This document shows positions 27,777 to 36,284 of a stretch of DNA of 64,000 nt, in pieces; the stretch's first letter is position 1, and each line of letters opens with the position of its first letter. This DNA is from Geomonas agri (lineage in GTDB: Bacteria > Desulfobacterota > Desulfuromonadia > Geobacterales > Geobacteraceae), in NCBI RefSeq assembly GCF_020179605.1, contig NZ_JAINZO010000001.1, positions 2,454,799-2,518,798 on the forward strand, in the 5' to 3' direction. The notes beneath the pieces were generated by a model. That model made no database searches and was not told the origin of the DNA. It was given only the letters and a program-made list of their open reading frames with translations. A program made the position numbers and the translations under genes.

Positions 27777-29150
27777 TCAGGCCAGCAGGTGGCTCGCGAC
27801 GTTGATGTTTTTCAAAAGCGGATCCACCGGAGCGATGATCGAGGCGTAGCGTGTCCCCCTCTGCGGGGCCAGGGTGACCAGCATCGGCGTCTCCAGCGCC
27901 TGCCCTTGGGCGTCGAGCAGGATCTTCACCGACGGCTCCGCGCACTCCATCGGGTGCGGCTTGAGCACCAGCGCGATTTCGTTGGTGTCCAGGCGCACCA
28001 GGCTCCCCACCGGGTATTCCCCCATCATCGACTCGAACTGCTCCACCAGTTCCATGTTGAGCGAGGAACCGGCCAGACGATGCATGATCTCCATGGCTTC
28101 CTTGGGGAGGGTCGGCCGCTGGTAGGTGCGCAGCGTGGTGATGGCGTCGTAGCAATCGGCTACCGAAACGATCTCGGTGTACAGGCCGAAGTGCATCTCG
28201 CGAGCCCACTCGGGGTAGCCGGTGCGGTCGTGGCGGATATGGTGCCCCAGCACCGCTTCCGCAACCGCCGGGGGAATGTTCTTCATCTTTTTGACGATCT
28301 CGGACCCTTCCTCGGCGTGGCGCTTCATCTCCTTGAACTCGGTGTCCGAAAGCTTGCCGGGGCTGTTGAGGATGGTCTTGTCGATCCTGGTCTTGCCGAT
28401 GTCGTGCAACAGCCCCGCCGTGTTGATCTCGTGCAGCGCTTCTTTTTCCAGGCCCAGAAAGGCGGCCAAGGTGAGCGCCAGGATGCCGACGTTGACGGAA
28501 TGGCTGAAAGTGTAGTTGTCGTAGTCCTTGATCATGGCGAGGCCGAGCAGAGTGGTCGGCTCCTCCATGGTGACCGAGACCATGTTCTCGACCACGCCGT
28601 TGATCCACTCGCCGCTGGGGATGCGGCCGTTGTCGATCTCGCGCATGGTGTCGCGCACCGCCTTGAGCGCGTCCCGGTAGATGGCGGCGGGGACCAGGGT
28701 TTCCCCCTTACCTTCCTCACCTTCCCCTGCGACCATCTCGTCGATACCGAGCCGGACGTTGCTGATCCCCTTGCGCTCGAGCTCGGCCGCAAAGGTATCG
28801 GCGCTCACCTGCCGGTTCGCCAGAAGCGCCGCAAAGCCGAACAGGTCGTCAGGGGTGACCCCGGGGTAGATGGTGACGGCGTCTATCCCCTTCTGCAGCA
28901 GGCGCTCGACCAGTTCGGTGACGGCGGCGTTGGGGGCGACCAGCAGGCACCCTTCGATGAAGAAGGTACCCTCCACCACCCCCAGGTGCAGTTCATGCCG
29001 CTCCCCCATCATCTCACCCATGAGCCCCACCAGTTCCTGCAGGGGCTGGCGTACCGCCGGATGCGCCAGGGGATAGAGCAGCACCGACTTGATGGAGGCA
29101 GTAAACAGCATCGCCGCGCGCTGCACGTCCTGCTTGGTGATCTCACTCAT
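27777..29150 (-). CDS. HD-GYP domain cyclic-di-GMP phosphodiesterase-type protein
   Basis: A 457-residue protein. An N-terminal ~170-residue region resembles the beginning of the HEAT-repeat partner (both start with a helical segment and then YP..HP). An HD-GYP domain follows (~200-400): FSHSVNVG, LLHDIGKTRIDK, a later His pair in LGHHIRHDRTGYP, and ADCYDAITTLRTYQR. HD-GYP proteins hydrolyse c-di-GMP, and the metal ligands look intact. The HHE.xDGxGYP signature is altered (E to I, G to T). The ATG at 29150 overlaps the HEAT-repeat stop by 8 bp (ATGAGTGA), so translation is coupled. Confidence 0.93.
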   Translation of the reverse strand: MSEITKQDVQRAAMLFTASIKSVLLYPLAHPAVRQPLQELVGLMGEMMGERHELHLGVVEGTFFIEGCLLVAPNAAVTELVERLLQKGIDAVTIYPGVTPDDLFGFAALLANRQVSADTFAAELERKGISNVRLGIDEMVAGEGEEGKGETLVPAAIYRDALKAVRDTMREIDNGRIPSGEWINGVVENMVSVTMEEPTTLLGLAMIKDYDNYTFSHSVNVGILALTLAAFLGLEKEALHEINTAGLLHDIGKTRIDKTILNSPGKLSDTEFKEMKRHAEEGSEIVKKMKNIPPAVAEAVLGHHIRHDRTGYPEWAREMHFGLYTEIVSVADCYDAITTLRTYQRPTLPKEAMEIMHRLAGSSLNMELVEQFESMMGEYPVGSLVRLDTNEIALVLKPHPMECAEPSVKILLDAQGQALETPMLVTLAPQRGTRYASIIAPVDPLLKNINVASHLLA

Positions 29151-30750
29151 GTGTTGCTTCCCTTTGTGCCATTGCCTGCAGCGCCGCGGCAGCGGCCTCG
29201 GCCAACTCTCCGGTGCCCGAGGCATAGCGCTGCAAGAAGCCCCGCGCCTGCTCTCCGCCCAGGGCAGCGATGGCATCGACGGCGACCAACTTCTGCTCCA
29301 GGCGCCGGGTGGTACCGATCAGGCAGCGCCGGCGCACCAGCTTGAACAGCGCGTCCAGCGCGCGCCGATCGCCGATGCATCCTATCGCCCGCAGCGCCTC
29401 CATCTGGAGCGCGTGCAGCTTTCCCCTCAGGTCACGCTTCCCCGCCAACCGCAGCAGCGGTTCGAGCGCCGCCTGGTTCCGGCAGCTCCCCAGGCAGGAG
29501 ATCGCCTGCAGCGCGGTTGCCTCGTCCCCCTCCTGCACCAGGGAGAGCAGCACGCCGGTAGCTTCCATGCCCCCGATACGCGCCAGCGCCCTGATGCTTT
29601 CCATGCGCACCCGGCTCTCCGGGTGATACGCCGTCAGCGCCAGTCCCTTCACCGCCTCACGGTTGCCGATCTCGGCGAGAATGGCCACCGCCATCTGCAC
29701 CACCTGCGCCCTGGCGTCCTTGAGCAGCACCAGCAACTGCGGCTGCGCCTGCACCCCGATGCGGACCAGCGCAGTGCCCAGGGCCTTGCGTGCGGCCCTG
29801 CTGCCGCTCGCGGTCAGGCGCCGCACCACCGCGTCCACTACTTCGGGACCGGACAGCCTGAGCATGCGGCAGATGGCCTCCTTGGCCGGGAAATCGACAT
29901 CCTCCAGGTGATTCAACAGGTGTTCCGCCATCTCCCCCAGGATGAGCTGCTGCAGCGCCGTGTGCGCCGCGTCGCGGCAGACCGTACTCTTGTCCGGATC
30001 CGCCTGCTGGTCCGCCAGGTGCGACAACACCACGTAGAGCCGGTCGCAGTTCCCCTCCAGTTTCAGCGGCAGGGCCTTTTTCAGCAGCAGGCGCGCCAGC
30101 TGCCGGTAGCGCTCCTCGTCGGTCTCGGCCACCAGAGCGGCCAGGATCTGGTCGATACCGGGCTCAGACGTCTGCCCGGCCGCGTTCCCCGGTGCCGGGG
30201 CGGCCTCGGCCGCGCGCTCCTCGATAACCTCGGCGCCACTCTCGCCCGCCTCCTCCTCGGTCTGTGCCACCGTTTTCTTGGTGTACACGGCGCTCACGTC
30301 GATCTGGTTCACCATGACCGCGGAGATGCCGTTGCGGGCCAGCATGCCGGCCACGCCCCCTTCCTCGGCGATCTTCTGCGGGGGCACCGCCAGCGCGGAA
30401 AGGAGGGCAGAGAGGTCCGTCTGGGACACCTCCGGAAGGAAGGTGAGTCGCTGCAGCTCGCGGGCGAACAGCTCCTGGGCCAGTGCCTTGGTCATCGGGT
30501 TGCTTTCGATGGTCTCCGGGCGCCCGGCAATGGCGAAGCCGCCGCGCTGCACGATCAGGGTGACCGGCGCGTGTCGGACCAGGTTGGTAATGGCCTCATA
30601 GGCAGAAGAGAGTATTTGCGAACGCAGGGGATGGTTTTCGGGATAGAAAGAAAAGGCCTTCAATGCCTTGGAGGTCTCGGCGAGCGCTTTCTGGCAAGCC
30701 GCACCGAGATCTTCGTTGTCTTCGAGTAAATTTCTTTGGTCTTCCGGCAT
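29143..30750 (-). CDS. HEAT-repeat protein paired with the HD-GYP protein
   Basis: A 535-residue soluble protein. Residues ~1-140 form a helical/mixed domain with FYPENHPLRSQILSSAYEAI and LPEVSQTDLSALLSAL. A linker rich in Glu and Ala follows (~165-200). The C-terminal ~300 residues form HEAT repeats, for example VVDAVVRRLTASGSRAARKALG, MAVAILAEIGNREAV, IRALARIGGMEATGVL and AISCLGSCRNQAALEPLLRLAG. HEAT arrays are protein-binding scaffolds. Overlap with the HD-GYP gene implies a stoichiometric complex, and the N-terminal similarity suggests a shared origin. Confidence 0.85.
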   Translation of the reverse strand: MPEDQRNLLEDNEDLGAACQKALAETSKALKAFSFYPENHPLRSQILSSAYEAITNLVRHAPVTLIVQRGGFAIAGRPETIESNPMTKALAQELFARELQRLTFLPEVSQTDLSALLSALAVPPQKIAEEGGVAGMLARNGISAVMVNQIDVSAVYTKKTVAQTEEEAGESGAEVIEERAAEAAPAPGNAAGQTSEPGIDQILAALVAETDEERYRQLARLLLKKALPLKLEGNCDRLYVVLSHLADQQADPDKSTVCRDAAHTALQQLILGEMAEHLLNHLEDVDFPAKEAICRMLRLSGPEVVDAVVRRLTASGSRAARKALGTALVRIGVQAQPQLLVLLKDARAQVVQMAVAILAEIGNREAVKGLALTAYHPESRVRMESIRALARIGGMEATGVLLSLVQEGDEATALQAISCLGSCRNQAALEPLLRLAGKRDLRGKLHALQMEALRAIGCIGDRRALDALFKLVRRRCLIGTTRRLEQKLVAVDAIAALGGEQARGFLQRYASGTGELAEAAAAALQAMAQREATHE

Positions 30751-30788
30751 TTTCCATTCCCGTTGATAGGACGCCAGATTCTAGCCGA

Positions 30789-30805
30789 GATAATGATAAT
30801 TATCA
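30789..30805. promoter_or_regulatory. Fur-box-like site upstream of the Nramp gene
   Basis: GATAATGATAATTATCA contains two GATAAT hexamers and the perfect palindrome TGATAATTATCA (30794-30805). This is close to the classical Fur box GATAATGATAATCATTATC. A -10-like TATACT lies at 30841-30846 on the + strand with no good -35. The site lies between the divergent HEAT-repeat and Nramp genes and could serve either. Confidence 0.6.
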
Positions 30806-31004
30806 AACCATTTTGCAGCGGCCGCCATGACCGCCTCGGCTATACTACTTCACCGTCGCTTTTACCATGCTCGCAGGTCCGCTGCCAACTCATTTCGCAG
30901 CAGGTGACAACTGGACATCTTTTTCAAAGCATACAGTTGCTCTTGATGCTATCGCAGATAGAATTAGGGGACGTTTTCGCTCAACAACCGCAGCCGAGGT
31001 AACA

Positions 31005-32300
31005 TTGCCCAAAAACAGCAGCAGCAACCTTGACTCGAGGACCGTCCAGTCCGCCCTGGAGGCCCTGTCGCGCGAAACGAAGCAATCACGACTCGCCCGC
31101 GTCTTCCCCTTCCTCGGCCCCGCCTTCATCGCCAGCGTCGCCTACGTCGATCCCGGCAACTTCGCCACCAATATCCAGGGGGGCGCCCAGTTCGGCTACC
31201 TGCTGCTGTGGGTGATCATCGCCAGCAACCTGATGGCCATGCTGATCCAGACCCTGTCGGCCAAGCTGGGGCTCGCCACCGGCCAGAACCTTGCCGAGCA
31301 CTGCCGCAACCAGTTTCCCAAGCCTGTCTCCATCGCCATGTGGGTCATCATGGAGGCGGTCGCCATGGCTACCGACCTGGCCGAGTTCATGGGGGCCGCA
31401 CTCGGGTTCCAGCTCCTGTTCGGCATCCCGCTTCTGGCCGGGGCCATCCTTACCGCCCTGGCCACCATCGCCATCCTCGGCATGGAGCGCTTCGGCTTCA
31501 GGCCACTGGAGGCAGTCATTTCCGCCATGGTCGCCGTGATCGCCCTGTGCTACGTCGCCGAGATCTTCATCGCCAGCCCGAACTGGGGCGACATCGCCGG
31601 CCACGTGGTGCGCCCCGCATTCGCGGGGCGCGAGAGCGTGCTCCTCGCAACCGGCATCATCGGCGCCACGGTCATGCCCCACGCCATCTTCCTGCACTCC
31701 TCGCTGATGCAGGGGAGGATCGTGGTGAAGGACAGAAGGAAACTGCGCACCCTGTACCGCTACGAGATCATGGACGTGGTGATCGCCATGGGGATCGCGA
31801 GTTTCGTCAACATGTCCATGCTGATCATGGCAGCCTCCACCTTCTACGCCACCGGAAAGACCTCTATCGCCACCATCGAAGAGGCCTACCGGACCTTGGA
31901 GCCGCTCCTGGGCCCGGCGGCGAAGTTCATCTTCGGGGTATCCCTGCTCTTCTCAGGCCTCTCCTCCAGCAGCGTGGGGACCAGTGCCGGGCAGGTGATC
32001 ATGCAGGGCTTCATCCAGCGCCACATCAGGCCCTGGATCCGGCGCGTGGTCACCATGGCCCCGTCCCTGTTCGTCATCGCCATGGGGTACGACCCGACCC
32101 GCACCCTGGTGATCAGCCAGGTGGTGCTCTCCTTCGGGCTCCCCTTCGCCATCATCCCGCTGGTGCTGTTTACCCGCCGCCGCGACCTGATGGGCGACCT
32201 GGTCAACAAACCGGTGACGACGGTCTTTGCCTCACTGGCGGCCACCCTCATCGTCGCCCTCAACATCTACCTGATTGTCGCAACCTTTTTCCCAGGATGA
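31005..32300 (+). CDS. Nramp family divalent metal ion transporter
   Basis: A 431-residue inner-membrane transporter with about eleven helices. The Nramp signature in helix 1 is DPGNFATNIQGGAQFGY, including the metal-binding Asp and Asn. Helix 6 carries MPHAIFLHSSLMQ; here the usual MPHN reads MPHA in the helix-6 metal site region. It should take up Mn2+ or Fe2+ with protons. No ATG precedes the conserved region. TTG at 31005 is chosen because GAGGT lies four bases upstream. The longer frame back to 30867 has no ribosome site and unlike composition. It overlaps the Usp gene at ATGA. Confidence 0.88.
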   Translation: MPKNSSSNLDSRTVQSALEALSRETKQSRLARVFPFLGPAFIASVAYVDPGNFATNIQGGAQFGYLLLWVIIASNLMAMLIQTLSAKLGLATGQNLAEHCRNQFPKPVSIAMWVIMEAVAMATDLAEFMGAALGFQLLFGIPLLAGAILTALATIAILGMERFGFRPLEAVISAMVAVIALCYVAEIFIASPNWGDIAGHVVRPAFAGRESVLLATGIIGATVMPHAIFLHSSLMQGRIVVKDRRKLRTLYRYEIMDVVIAMGIASFVNMSMLIMAASTFYATGKTSIATIEEAYRTLEPLLGPAAKFIFGVSLLFSGLSSSSVGTSAGQVIMQGFIQRHIRPWIRRVVTMAPSLFVIAMGYDPTRTLVISQVVLSFGLPFAIIPLVLFTRRRDLMGDLVNKPVTTVFASLAATLIVALNIYLIVATFFPG

Positions 32301-32305
32301 TCGCC

Positions 32306-33223
32306 ATGTTCAAGCACATTCTCGTCCCGATGGACGGATCCAAACTCGCCGAAGCCGCCCTCCCCGCCGCCCGTTTCATGGCCGAAAAGCTGCAGGCCCA
32401 GGTGACCCTCTTCCACGTGGTGGAGAAGGACGCCCCGAGCCAGGTGCACGGCCAGAAGCACCTGACCGGTCCCGAGGAAGCGGAACGCTACCTACAGGAG
32501 GTAGCCGCCACCTGGTTTCAAGGCATCCCCAAAGTCGAGTGTCACGTGCACGAGACCGAGACCCCGCTGGTCTCCGAGAGCATCGTCGCCCACGCCGCCG
32601 AACTGGGCCACGACTTGGTAGTGATGTGTTCGCACGGGCGCGGCAAGGCCTTTCACCTGCTCTTTGGATCCATCGCCCAGAAGGTGATCGCCGGAGGGAC
32701 CCTGCCGGTGTTGATCACCCACCCCGACGACCGGGGCGAGCCCCCGCCGTTTTGCTGCTGCCAAATCCTGCTGCCGCTCGACACCGATCCCGAGCACGAG
32801 AAGGGACTGCCGGTGGTGAAATCGGTGGCACGCATCTGCAATGCCGACCTGCACATCACCACGGTGATCCCCACCTACGAGTCGCTACCTCCCGACGAGA
32901 AGGTGACGGCGCGCACCCTGCCGGCCACCGCGGCGCGCATGCTCGACCTGGAGGCCCGTGACGCCTCTGAGCACTTGCAGGATCTGGTGCGGGGGCTGGT
33001 AGCGGAGGGGATCCACGCCTCGGCCCACGTGCTCCGGGGAGATCCGGCCGAGACTATCGCCCGGGCGGCGCAGGAGGCGAAGATCGACCTCATGGTGCTC
33101 CCAACCCACGGCAAGACCGGCATGGCTGCCTTCTGGACCGGCAGCGTCGCCCACGGTATCTGCAGCCGCAGCAAGTGCCCCCTGTTGCTGGTGCCAATCT
33201 CCGAGCCCTCCGCCGGCGACTGA
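32306..33223 (+). CDS. Universal stress protein, two tandem UspA domains
   Basis: A 305-residue protein with two Usp domains: residues 1-145 open with MFKHILVPMDGSKLAEAAL, and the second spans ~150-300. The second carries an ATP-type glycine motif, HGKTGMAAFWTGSVA; the first has the looser HGRGKAFHLLFGSIA. An alternative start at 32297 overlaps the Nramp stop codon (ATGA). ATG 32306 is preferred as the family start, with AGGA eight bases upstream. Co-transcription with a metal transporter suggests a regulatory or stress link. A terminator follows. Confidence 0.92.
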   Translation: MFKHILVPMDGSKLAEAALPAARFMAEKLQAQVTLFHVVEKDAPSQVHGQKHLTGPEEAERYLQEVAATWFQGIPKVECHVHETETPLVSESIVAHAAELGHDLVVMCSHGRGKAFHLLFGSIAQKVIAGGTLPVLITHPDDRGEPPPFCCCQILLPLDTDPEHEKGLPVVKSVARICNADLHITTVIPTYESLPPDEKVTARTLPATAARMLDLEARDASEHLQDLVRGLVAEGIHASAHVLRGDPAETIARAAQEAKIDLMVLPTHGKTGMAAFWTGSVAHGICSRSKCPLLLVPISEPSAGD

Positions 33224-33263
33224 GCCTTCCGCTTCTTTCGCGGCAACCATGCAGCTAACGAGC

Positions 33264-33296
33264 AAAGGGGGAGGCCGCAACGGCCTCCCCCCCTTT
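33264..33296 (+). terminator. Intrinsic terminator after the Nramp-Usp operon
   Basis: A stem of AAAGGGGGAGGCCG with CGGCCTCCCCCCCTTT around a 3-base loop, ending in a short T run. Confidence 0.85.
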
Positions 33297-33352
33297 CATT
33301 GCCAGTGACAACGGGCGTTCATCTGTCGTCTATTCCTTCTTGCTGCGCGTCT

Positions 33353-33475
33353 CTATTTCCTTCCCGACCCCTTGCACATGGTGCAGGGCACTTCCTCGAC
33401 GTCGTATCCGGACTGCCGCGAAGCCATCAGGATTTTTCCTCTACCGTTGCATTTAGGGCATCTCGATCCAAGCAT
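33353..33475 (-). CDS. Forty-residue DnaJ-type zinc-ribbon miniprotein
   Basis: A very short gene, 40 codons plus stop. The protein has two motifs of the DnaJ Cys-rich type, CPKCNGRGKI near the N-terminus and CTMCKGSGRK at the C-terminus, separated by about 20 residues (MASRQSGYDVEEVP). Four cysteines could bind one zinc. GAGGAGG lies six bases before the ATG at 33475, an unusually strong site, which supports real translation. It may be a small RNA- or protein-binding factor. It is convergent with the Usp operon. Confidence 0.75.
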   Translation of the reverse strand: MLGSRCPKCNGRGKILMASRQSGYDVEEVPCTMCKGSGRK

Positions 33476-33611
33476 GGCGTACCTCCTCTGACAGTAGCTA
33501 TCTTCTTCTGTGACAACAATTTTAGCAAAAAAGCGTAGAATGGAATAGCTACAACTGTACCGTGACTGTGAACACAGCCCTTATGAGAGAGCTTTCAAGG
33601 AGGTGACCACC

Positions 33612-33800
33612 ATGGCATGCAACAAGGAAGGGCACAGCGAGCACATCTGCGCCCTGACCGCGCGAGGAGAGATAGAAAAGGTCCACCAGCTCACGCTGCA
33701 GCCCACCGTCGAATGCGGCAACTGCGGCGCCAAGGCGAAGGAGGTGGATGCGGTCTGCGACCCGGTGCAGCTCCCCGAGGCGGGATGGCTGGGAGACTGA
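33612..33800 (+). CDS. Small conserved-looking protein with a CxxC pair
   Basis: A 62-residue protein that I do not recognise. It begins MACNKEGHSEHICAL and has a CGNCGAKAKEVDAVC segment, giving five to six cysteines and possible metal or thiol chemistry. The ribosome site AAGGAGGTGA is near perfect, seven to eight bases before the ATG, which argues that it is expressed. It stands alone between two terminators. Confidence 0.7.
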   Translation: MACNKEGHSEHICALTARGEIEKVHQLTLQPTVECGNCGAKAKEVDAVCDPVQLPEAGWLGD

Positions 33801-33819
33801 GGCCGACAGCTAGCATGAA

Positions 33820-33851
33820 AAAAGGGGAACGTTGCAAGACGTTCCCCTTTT
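33820..33851. terminator. Bidirectional terminator between the 62-residue protein gene and rhlE
   Basis: AAAAGGGGAACGT and ACGTTCCCCTTTT form a perfect 13-bp stem with a 6-base loop. T-rich sequence follows on the + strand and the A run serves the minus strand. Confidence 0.9.
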
Positions 33852-33879
33852 CTTTTGCGCTGTAACCACCGCGGCAGCC

Positions 33880-35325
33880 TTACTTTCCACTGCGGCGGGC
33901 GGCGTGGTTGCCGGGACGCTGAACGCCGGCGCGATGCCCTTCGCCTGTGCCCTGGCCGGCGGGGCGGTTGCCACCCTGGCGCGGCCCGGCTTGGTGCCGG
34001 TTACCGCCGGGGCCTCGCGATGCACCGGGGCCGCGGCTGCTACCGGGCTGGGCAGGTCTCCCCGCACCCTGGCCGCTCCTGGCTTCGGCGGGTTTGCCTT
34101 GGGCCGGGGCAGCAGGCTTGCCCTGGGCCGGTGCGGCGGACTGCTTCTTACGCTGCGGCTCGCGCGGCGGGCGGGCGAACTCCGCGTCCTTCTTGGGCGC
34201 AGGGACGGTGTAGTCGAAGCCTTCCACGCGGCGCCGCTCGATCTTGGCACCGAGCACGCGCTCAATGCTTCTCACCATCTGCTCGTCCTCGCCGGTCACC
34301 ATGGTGAAGGCGTCGCCGGTCTTGGCGGCACGGCCGGTACGGCCGATCCGGTGCGTGTAGGCCTCCGGCGTGTCCGGGATGTCGTAGTTGATGACGTGCG
34401 AAATCAGGGAGACGTCGATGCCGCGGGCGGCGATGTCGGTGGCAACCATGATCTGGTAGGTCCCATCCCTGAAGCCGTCCAAGGCGGCCTGCCTGCGGTT
34501 CTGGGACAGGTTCCCCTGCAGCGAGGTGGCCTTGTAGCCCGCCTTTTCCAGCTGTTCCCCTACCCTCTTGGCACGATGCTTGGTCTTGGTGAAGATGAGC
34601 ACGCTCTCGGTGTCGGTGTGCTTCAAAAGTTCGAAGAGAAGCGGAGTCTTCAGGTGCTGCCCCACCGGGTAAAGCGCGTGGGAGACGGTCGCCGCGGGGG
34701 CAGTGCGGCTCACCTGCACGGTGACCGGGCGGCACAGGATCTCGTGCGCCAGCCGGCGAATGTCGTCGGGCATGGTGGCCGAGAACATGAGGTTCTGCCT
34801 CTTGCCGGGAAGGGCACGGAGGATCTTTCTCACGTCCGGCAGAAAGCCCATGTCGAACATCTGGTCCGCCTCGTCCAGGACCAGCACCTCGACCTGGGAA
34901 AGGTTGACCGTCCCCTGGGAGATGTGATCCAAAAGGCGTCCCGGGCAGGCGACCACGATATCGGCACCTTCCTTCAGCTTCTTGATCTGGGTGTTGATGT
35001 TGACGCCGCCGTAGACAGTGATGCTTTTCAGCCGGGTCTGCTGCGCCAGCGCGTTGAGCGAATCATTGATCTGCTCCGCGAGCTCCCTGGTAGGGGCCAG
35101 TACCAGCGCGCGCACGTGGCCACGCGCGCCGTCGGCCAGACGATGCAGCAGGGGAAGGCCGAACGCGGCGGTCTTGCCGGTGCCGGTCTGGGCCAGCCCG
35201 AGCACGTCCTGGCCGGCTATGACGGGGGGAATTGCCTGCAACTGAATGGGGGTAGGGGTCTGGTACCCCACGGCCTCTACACCTGCCTGGACCTTGGGGT
35301 GCAAGTTAAACTGTTTGAAATCCAC
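33880..35325 (-). CDS. rhlE: DEAD-box RNA helicase, RhlE type
   Basis: A 481-residue ATP-dependent RNA helicase. The Q motif (FNLHPKVQAGVEAVGYQTPTPIQ), motif I AQTGTGKT, Ia APTRELAEQ, II VLDEADQMFDMGF, III SATMP, and VI HRIGRTGRA are all present. The C-terminal ~110 residues are a low-complexity Gly/Pro/Arg/Gln tail with repeated PAQGKPA units, probably RNA binding. The start is GTG at 35325 with AGGAG five bases upstream. The frame left open to 35400 crosses a terminator hairpin and is unlikely to be translated. Confidence 0.93.
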   Translation of the reverse strand: MDFKQFNLHPKVQAGVEAVGYQTPTPIQLQAIPPVIAGQDVLGLAQTGTGKTAAFGLPLLHRLADGARGHVRALVLAPTRELAEQINDSLNALAQQTRLKSITVYGGVNINTQIKKLKEGADIVVACPGRLLDHISQGTVNLSQVEVLVLDEADQMFDMGFLPDVRKILRALPGKRQNLMFSATMPDDIRRLAHEILCRPVTVQVSRTAPAATVSHALYPVGQHLKTPLLFELLKHTDTESVLIFTKTKHRAKRVGEQLEKAGYKATSLQGNLSQNRRQAALDGFRDGTYQIMVATDIAARGIDVSLISHVINYDIPDTPEAYTHRIGRTGRAAKTGDAFTMVTGEDEQMVRSIERVLGAKIERRRVEGFDYTVPAPKKDAEFARPPREPQRKKQSAAPAQGKPAAPAQGKPAEARSGQGAGRPAQPGSSRGPGASRGPGGNRHQAGPRQGGNRPAGQGTGEGHRAGVQRPGNHAARRSGK

Positions 35326-35354
35326 TGATACTCCTGTTTCTTGGTGTGACGCCA

Positions 35355-35389
35355 CAAAAAACCCCAGAAGCCTGAAAGGCCCATGGGGT
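35355..35389 (-). terminator. Intrinsic terminator inside the rhlE leader
   Basis: On the minus strand, ACCCCA and TGGGGT (35389-35384 and 35366-35361) enclose an inner GCCT/AGGC stem, followed directly by TTTTTT. It ends about 20 bases before the rhlE ribosome site. A -10-like TATAGT lies upstream at about 35411-35416, so a short attenuated leader is plausible. Confidence 0.65.
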
Positions 35390-35560
35390 CCGTGACTCAT
35401 TAGAGATTGAACTATAGCATGAAACGGGAGGAAAAGGGCTCAAATTTATCTAATGCTGCGTTTTACCGTCGGAAAGGCTTCTCCCTCCCGCCCTGCCCCT
35501 CCGGGGGAAGGAGGAGAGCCCGGAGGTCGCAGGTGCGGGAGAAAGTTGCCCAGCGCGGGA

Positions 35561-36178
35561 TCAGTGGCGATCCCTGTCGTCGCGATGATCATCCCTGCGG
35601 TCGTCGCGGCGGTCATCCCGCCGGTTGTCGCGCCGATCCTCCCGGGCCCCGTCACGATACCCGTTGCGGTAGCCGTCGCGGTAGTAATCCTTACGTTCGC
35701 CCCAGCGCCCGTCGCGGCGCTCGGCCACCGGGCGGTACCAGTTGCCGCGGTAGTGGTCACGGTCGTTCAGGTAGGTGCGGTACTCGTAGTCGCGGTAGTA
35801 GCGGATCTGCTCGTAGCGATGCCGGTGCAACCCGTAGGGGAGGTAGCGCGGCGCCACATAGGTCCACGGTCCGCGGTAGCTGCCAGCCACGTACCAGTAG
35901 CCGTTCCGGTACTGGTAGTAGTTGCTGTCCATGTAGACCACGTCGTAGGGAAGCCCGACCGAGACGTAGAACCCGAGGGTCGGCGAGTAGATGAAGCTGG
36001 GGGGCTCGGCGTAGGCGACCGGTGCCGGAGGAGCCGGGTAGGCGACCGGCGGGGGCGCCACGGGCACCGGGGCGACGGCGACCGGCACGCCGATGTTGAC
36101 GCTGAAATCCACCCTTGCCTGGGCCGTGGCGGCTCCGGCAAGTACGATGACGAATGCCAATGCGGTGAGCTTTTTCAT
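35561..36178 (-). CDS. Periplasmic protein with Pro/Tyr-rich core and RDD-repeat tail
   Basis: A 205-residue protein with a signal peptide (MKKLTALAFVIVLAGAATAQA). A Pro/Ala/Val stretch follows (~28-60), then a Tyr-rich domain with YYQYRNGYWYVAGSYRGPW. The C-terminal tail is built of RDDRRDD-type repeats (~175-205) and so is strongly zwitterionic. The central part resembles small WXXGXW/YXWGXW-type exported proteins, but the assignment is loose. GGAG precedes the ATG. It is divergent from the two-component pair and may be one of its targets. Confidence 0.75.
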   Translation of the reverse strand: MKKLTALAFVIVLAGAATAQARVDFSVNIGVPVAVAPVPVAPPPVAYPAPPAPVAYAEPPSFIYSPTLGFYVSVGLPYDVVYMDSNYYQYRNGYWYVAGSYRGPWTYVAPRYLPYGLHRHRYEQIRYYRDYEYRTYLNDRDHYRGNWYRPVAERRDGRWGERKDYYRDGYRNGYRDGAREDRRDNRRDDRRDDRRDDHRDDRDRH

Positions 36179-36284
36179 GATCTTCTCCTTGCGGCCTCAG
36201 GCCGTCTTCCTTGCGTGACTGTTCCCGTACTTTGCATTTCCCGCAGCCGTGTTGTTCGCGGCCGGGTCCATTCATTCTTTGAGA

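Noticed and set aside
30867-31004. N-terminal extension of the Nramp protein
   Set aside because: No ribosome site, no homology pattern, and it lies in the Fur-box promoter region.
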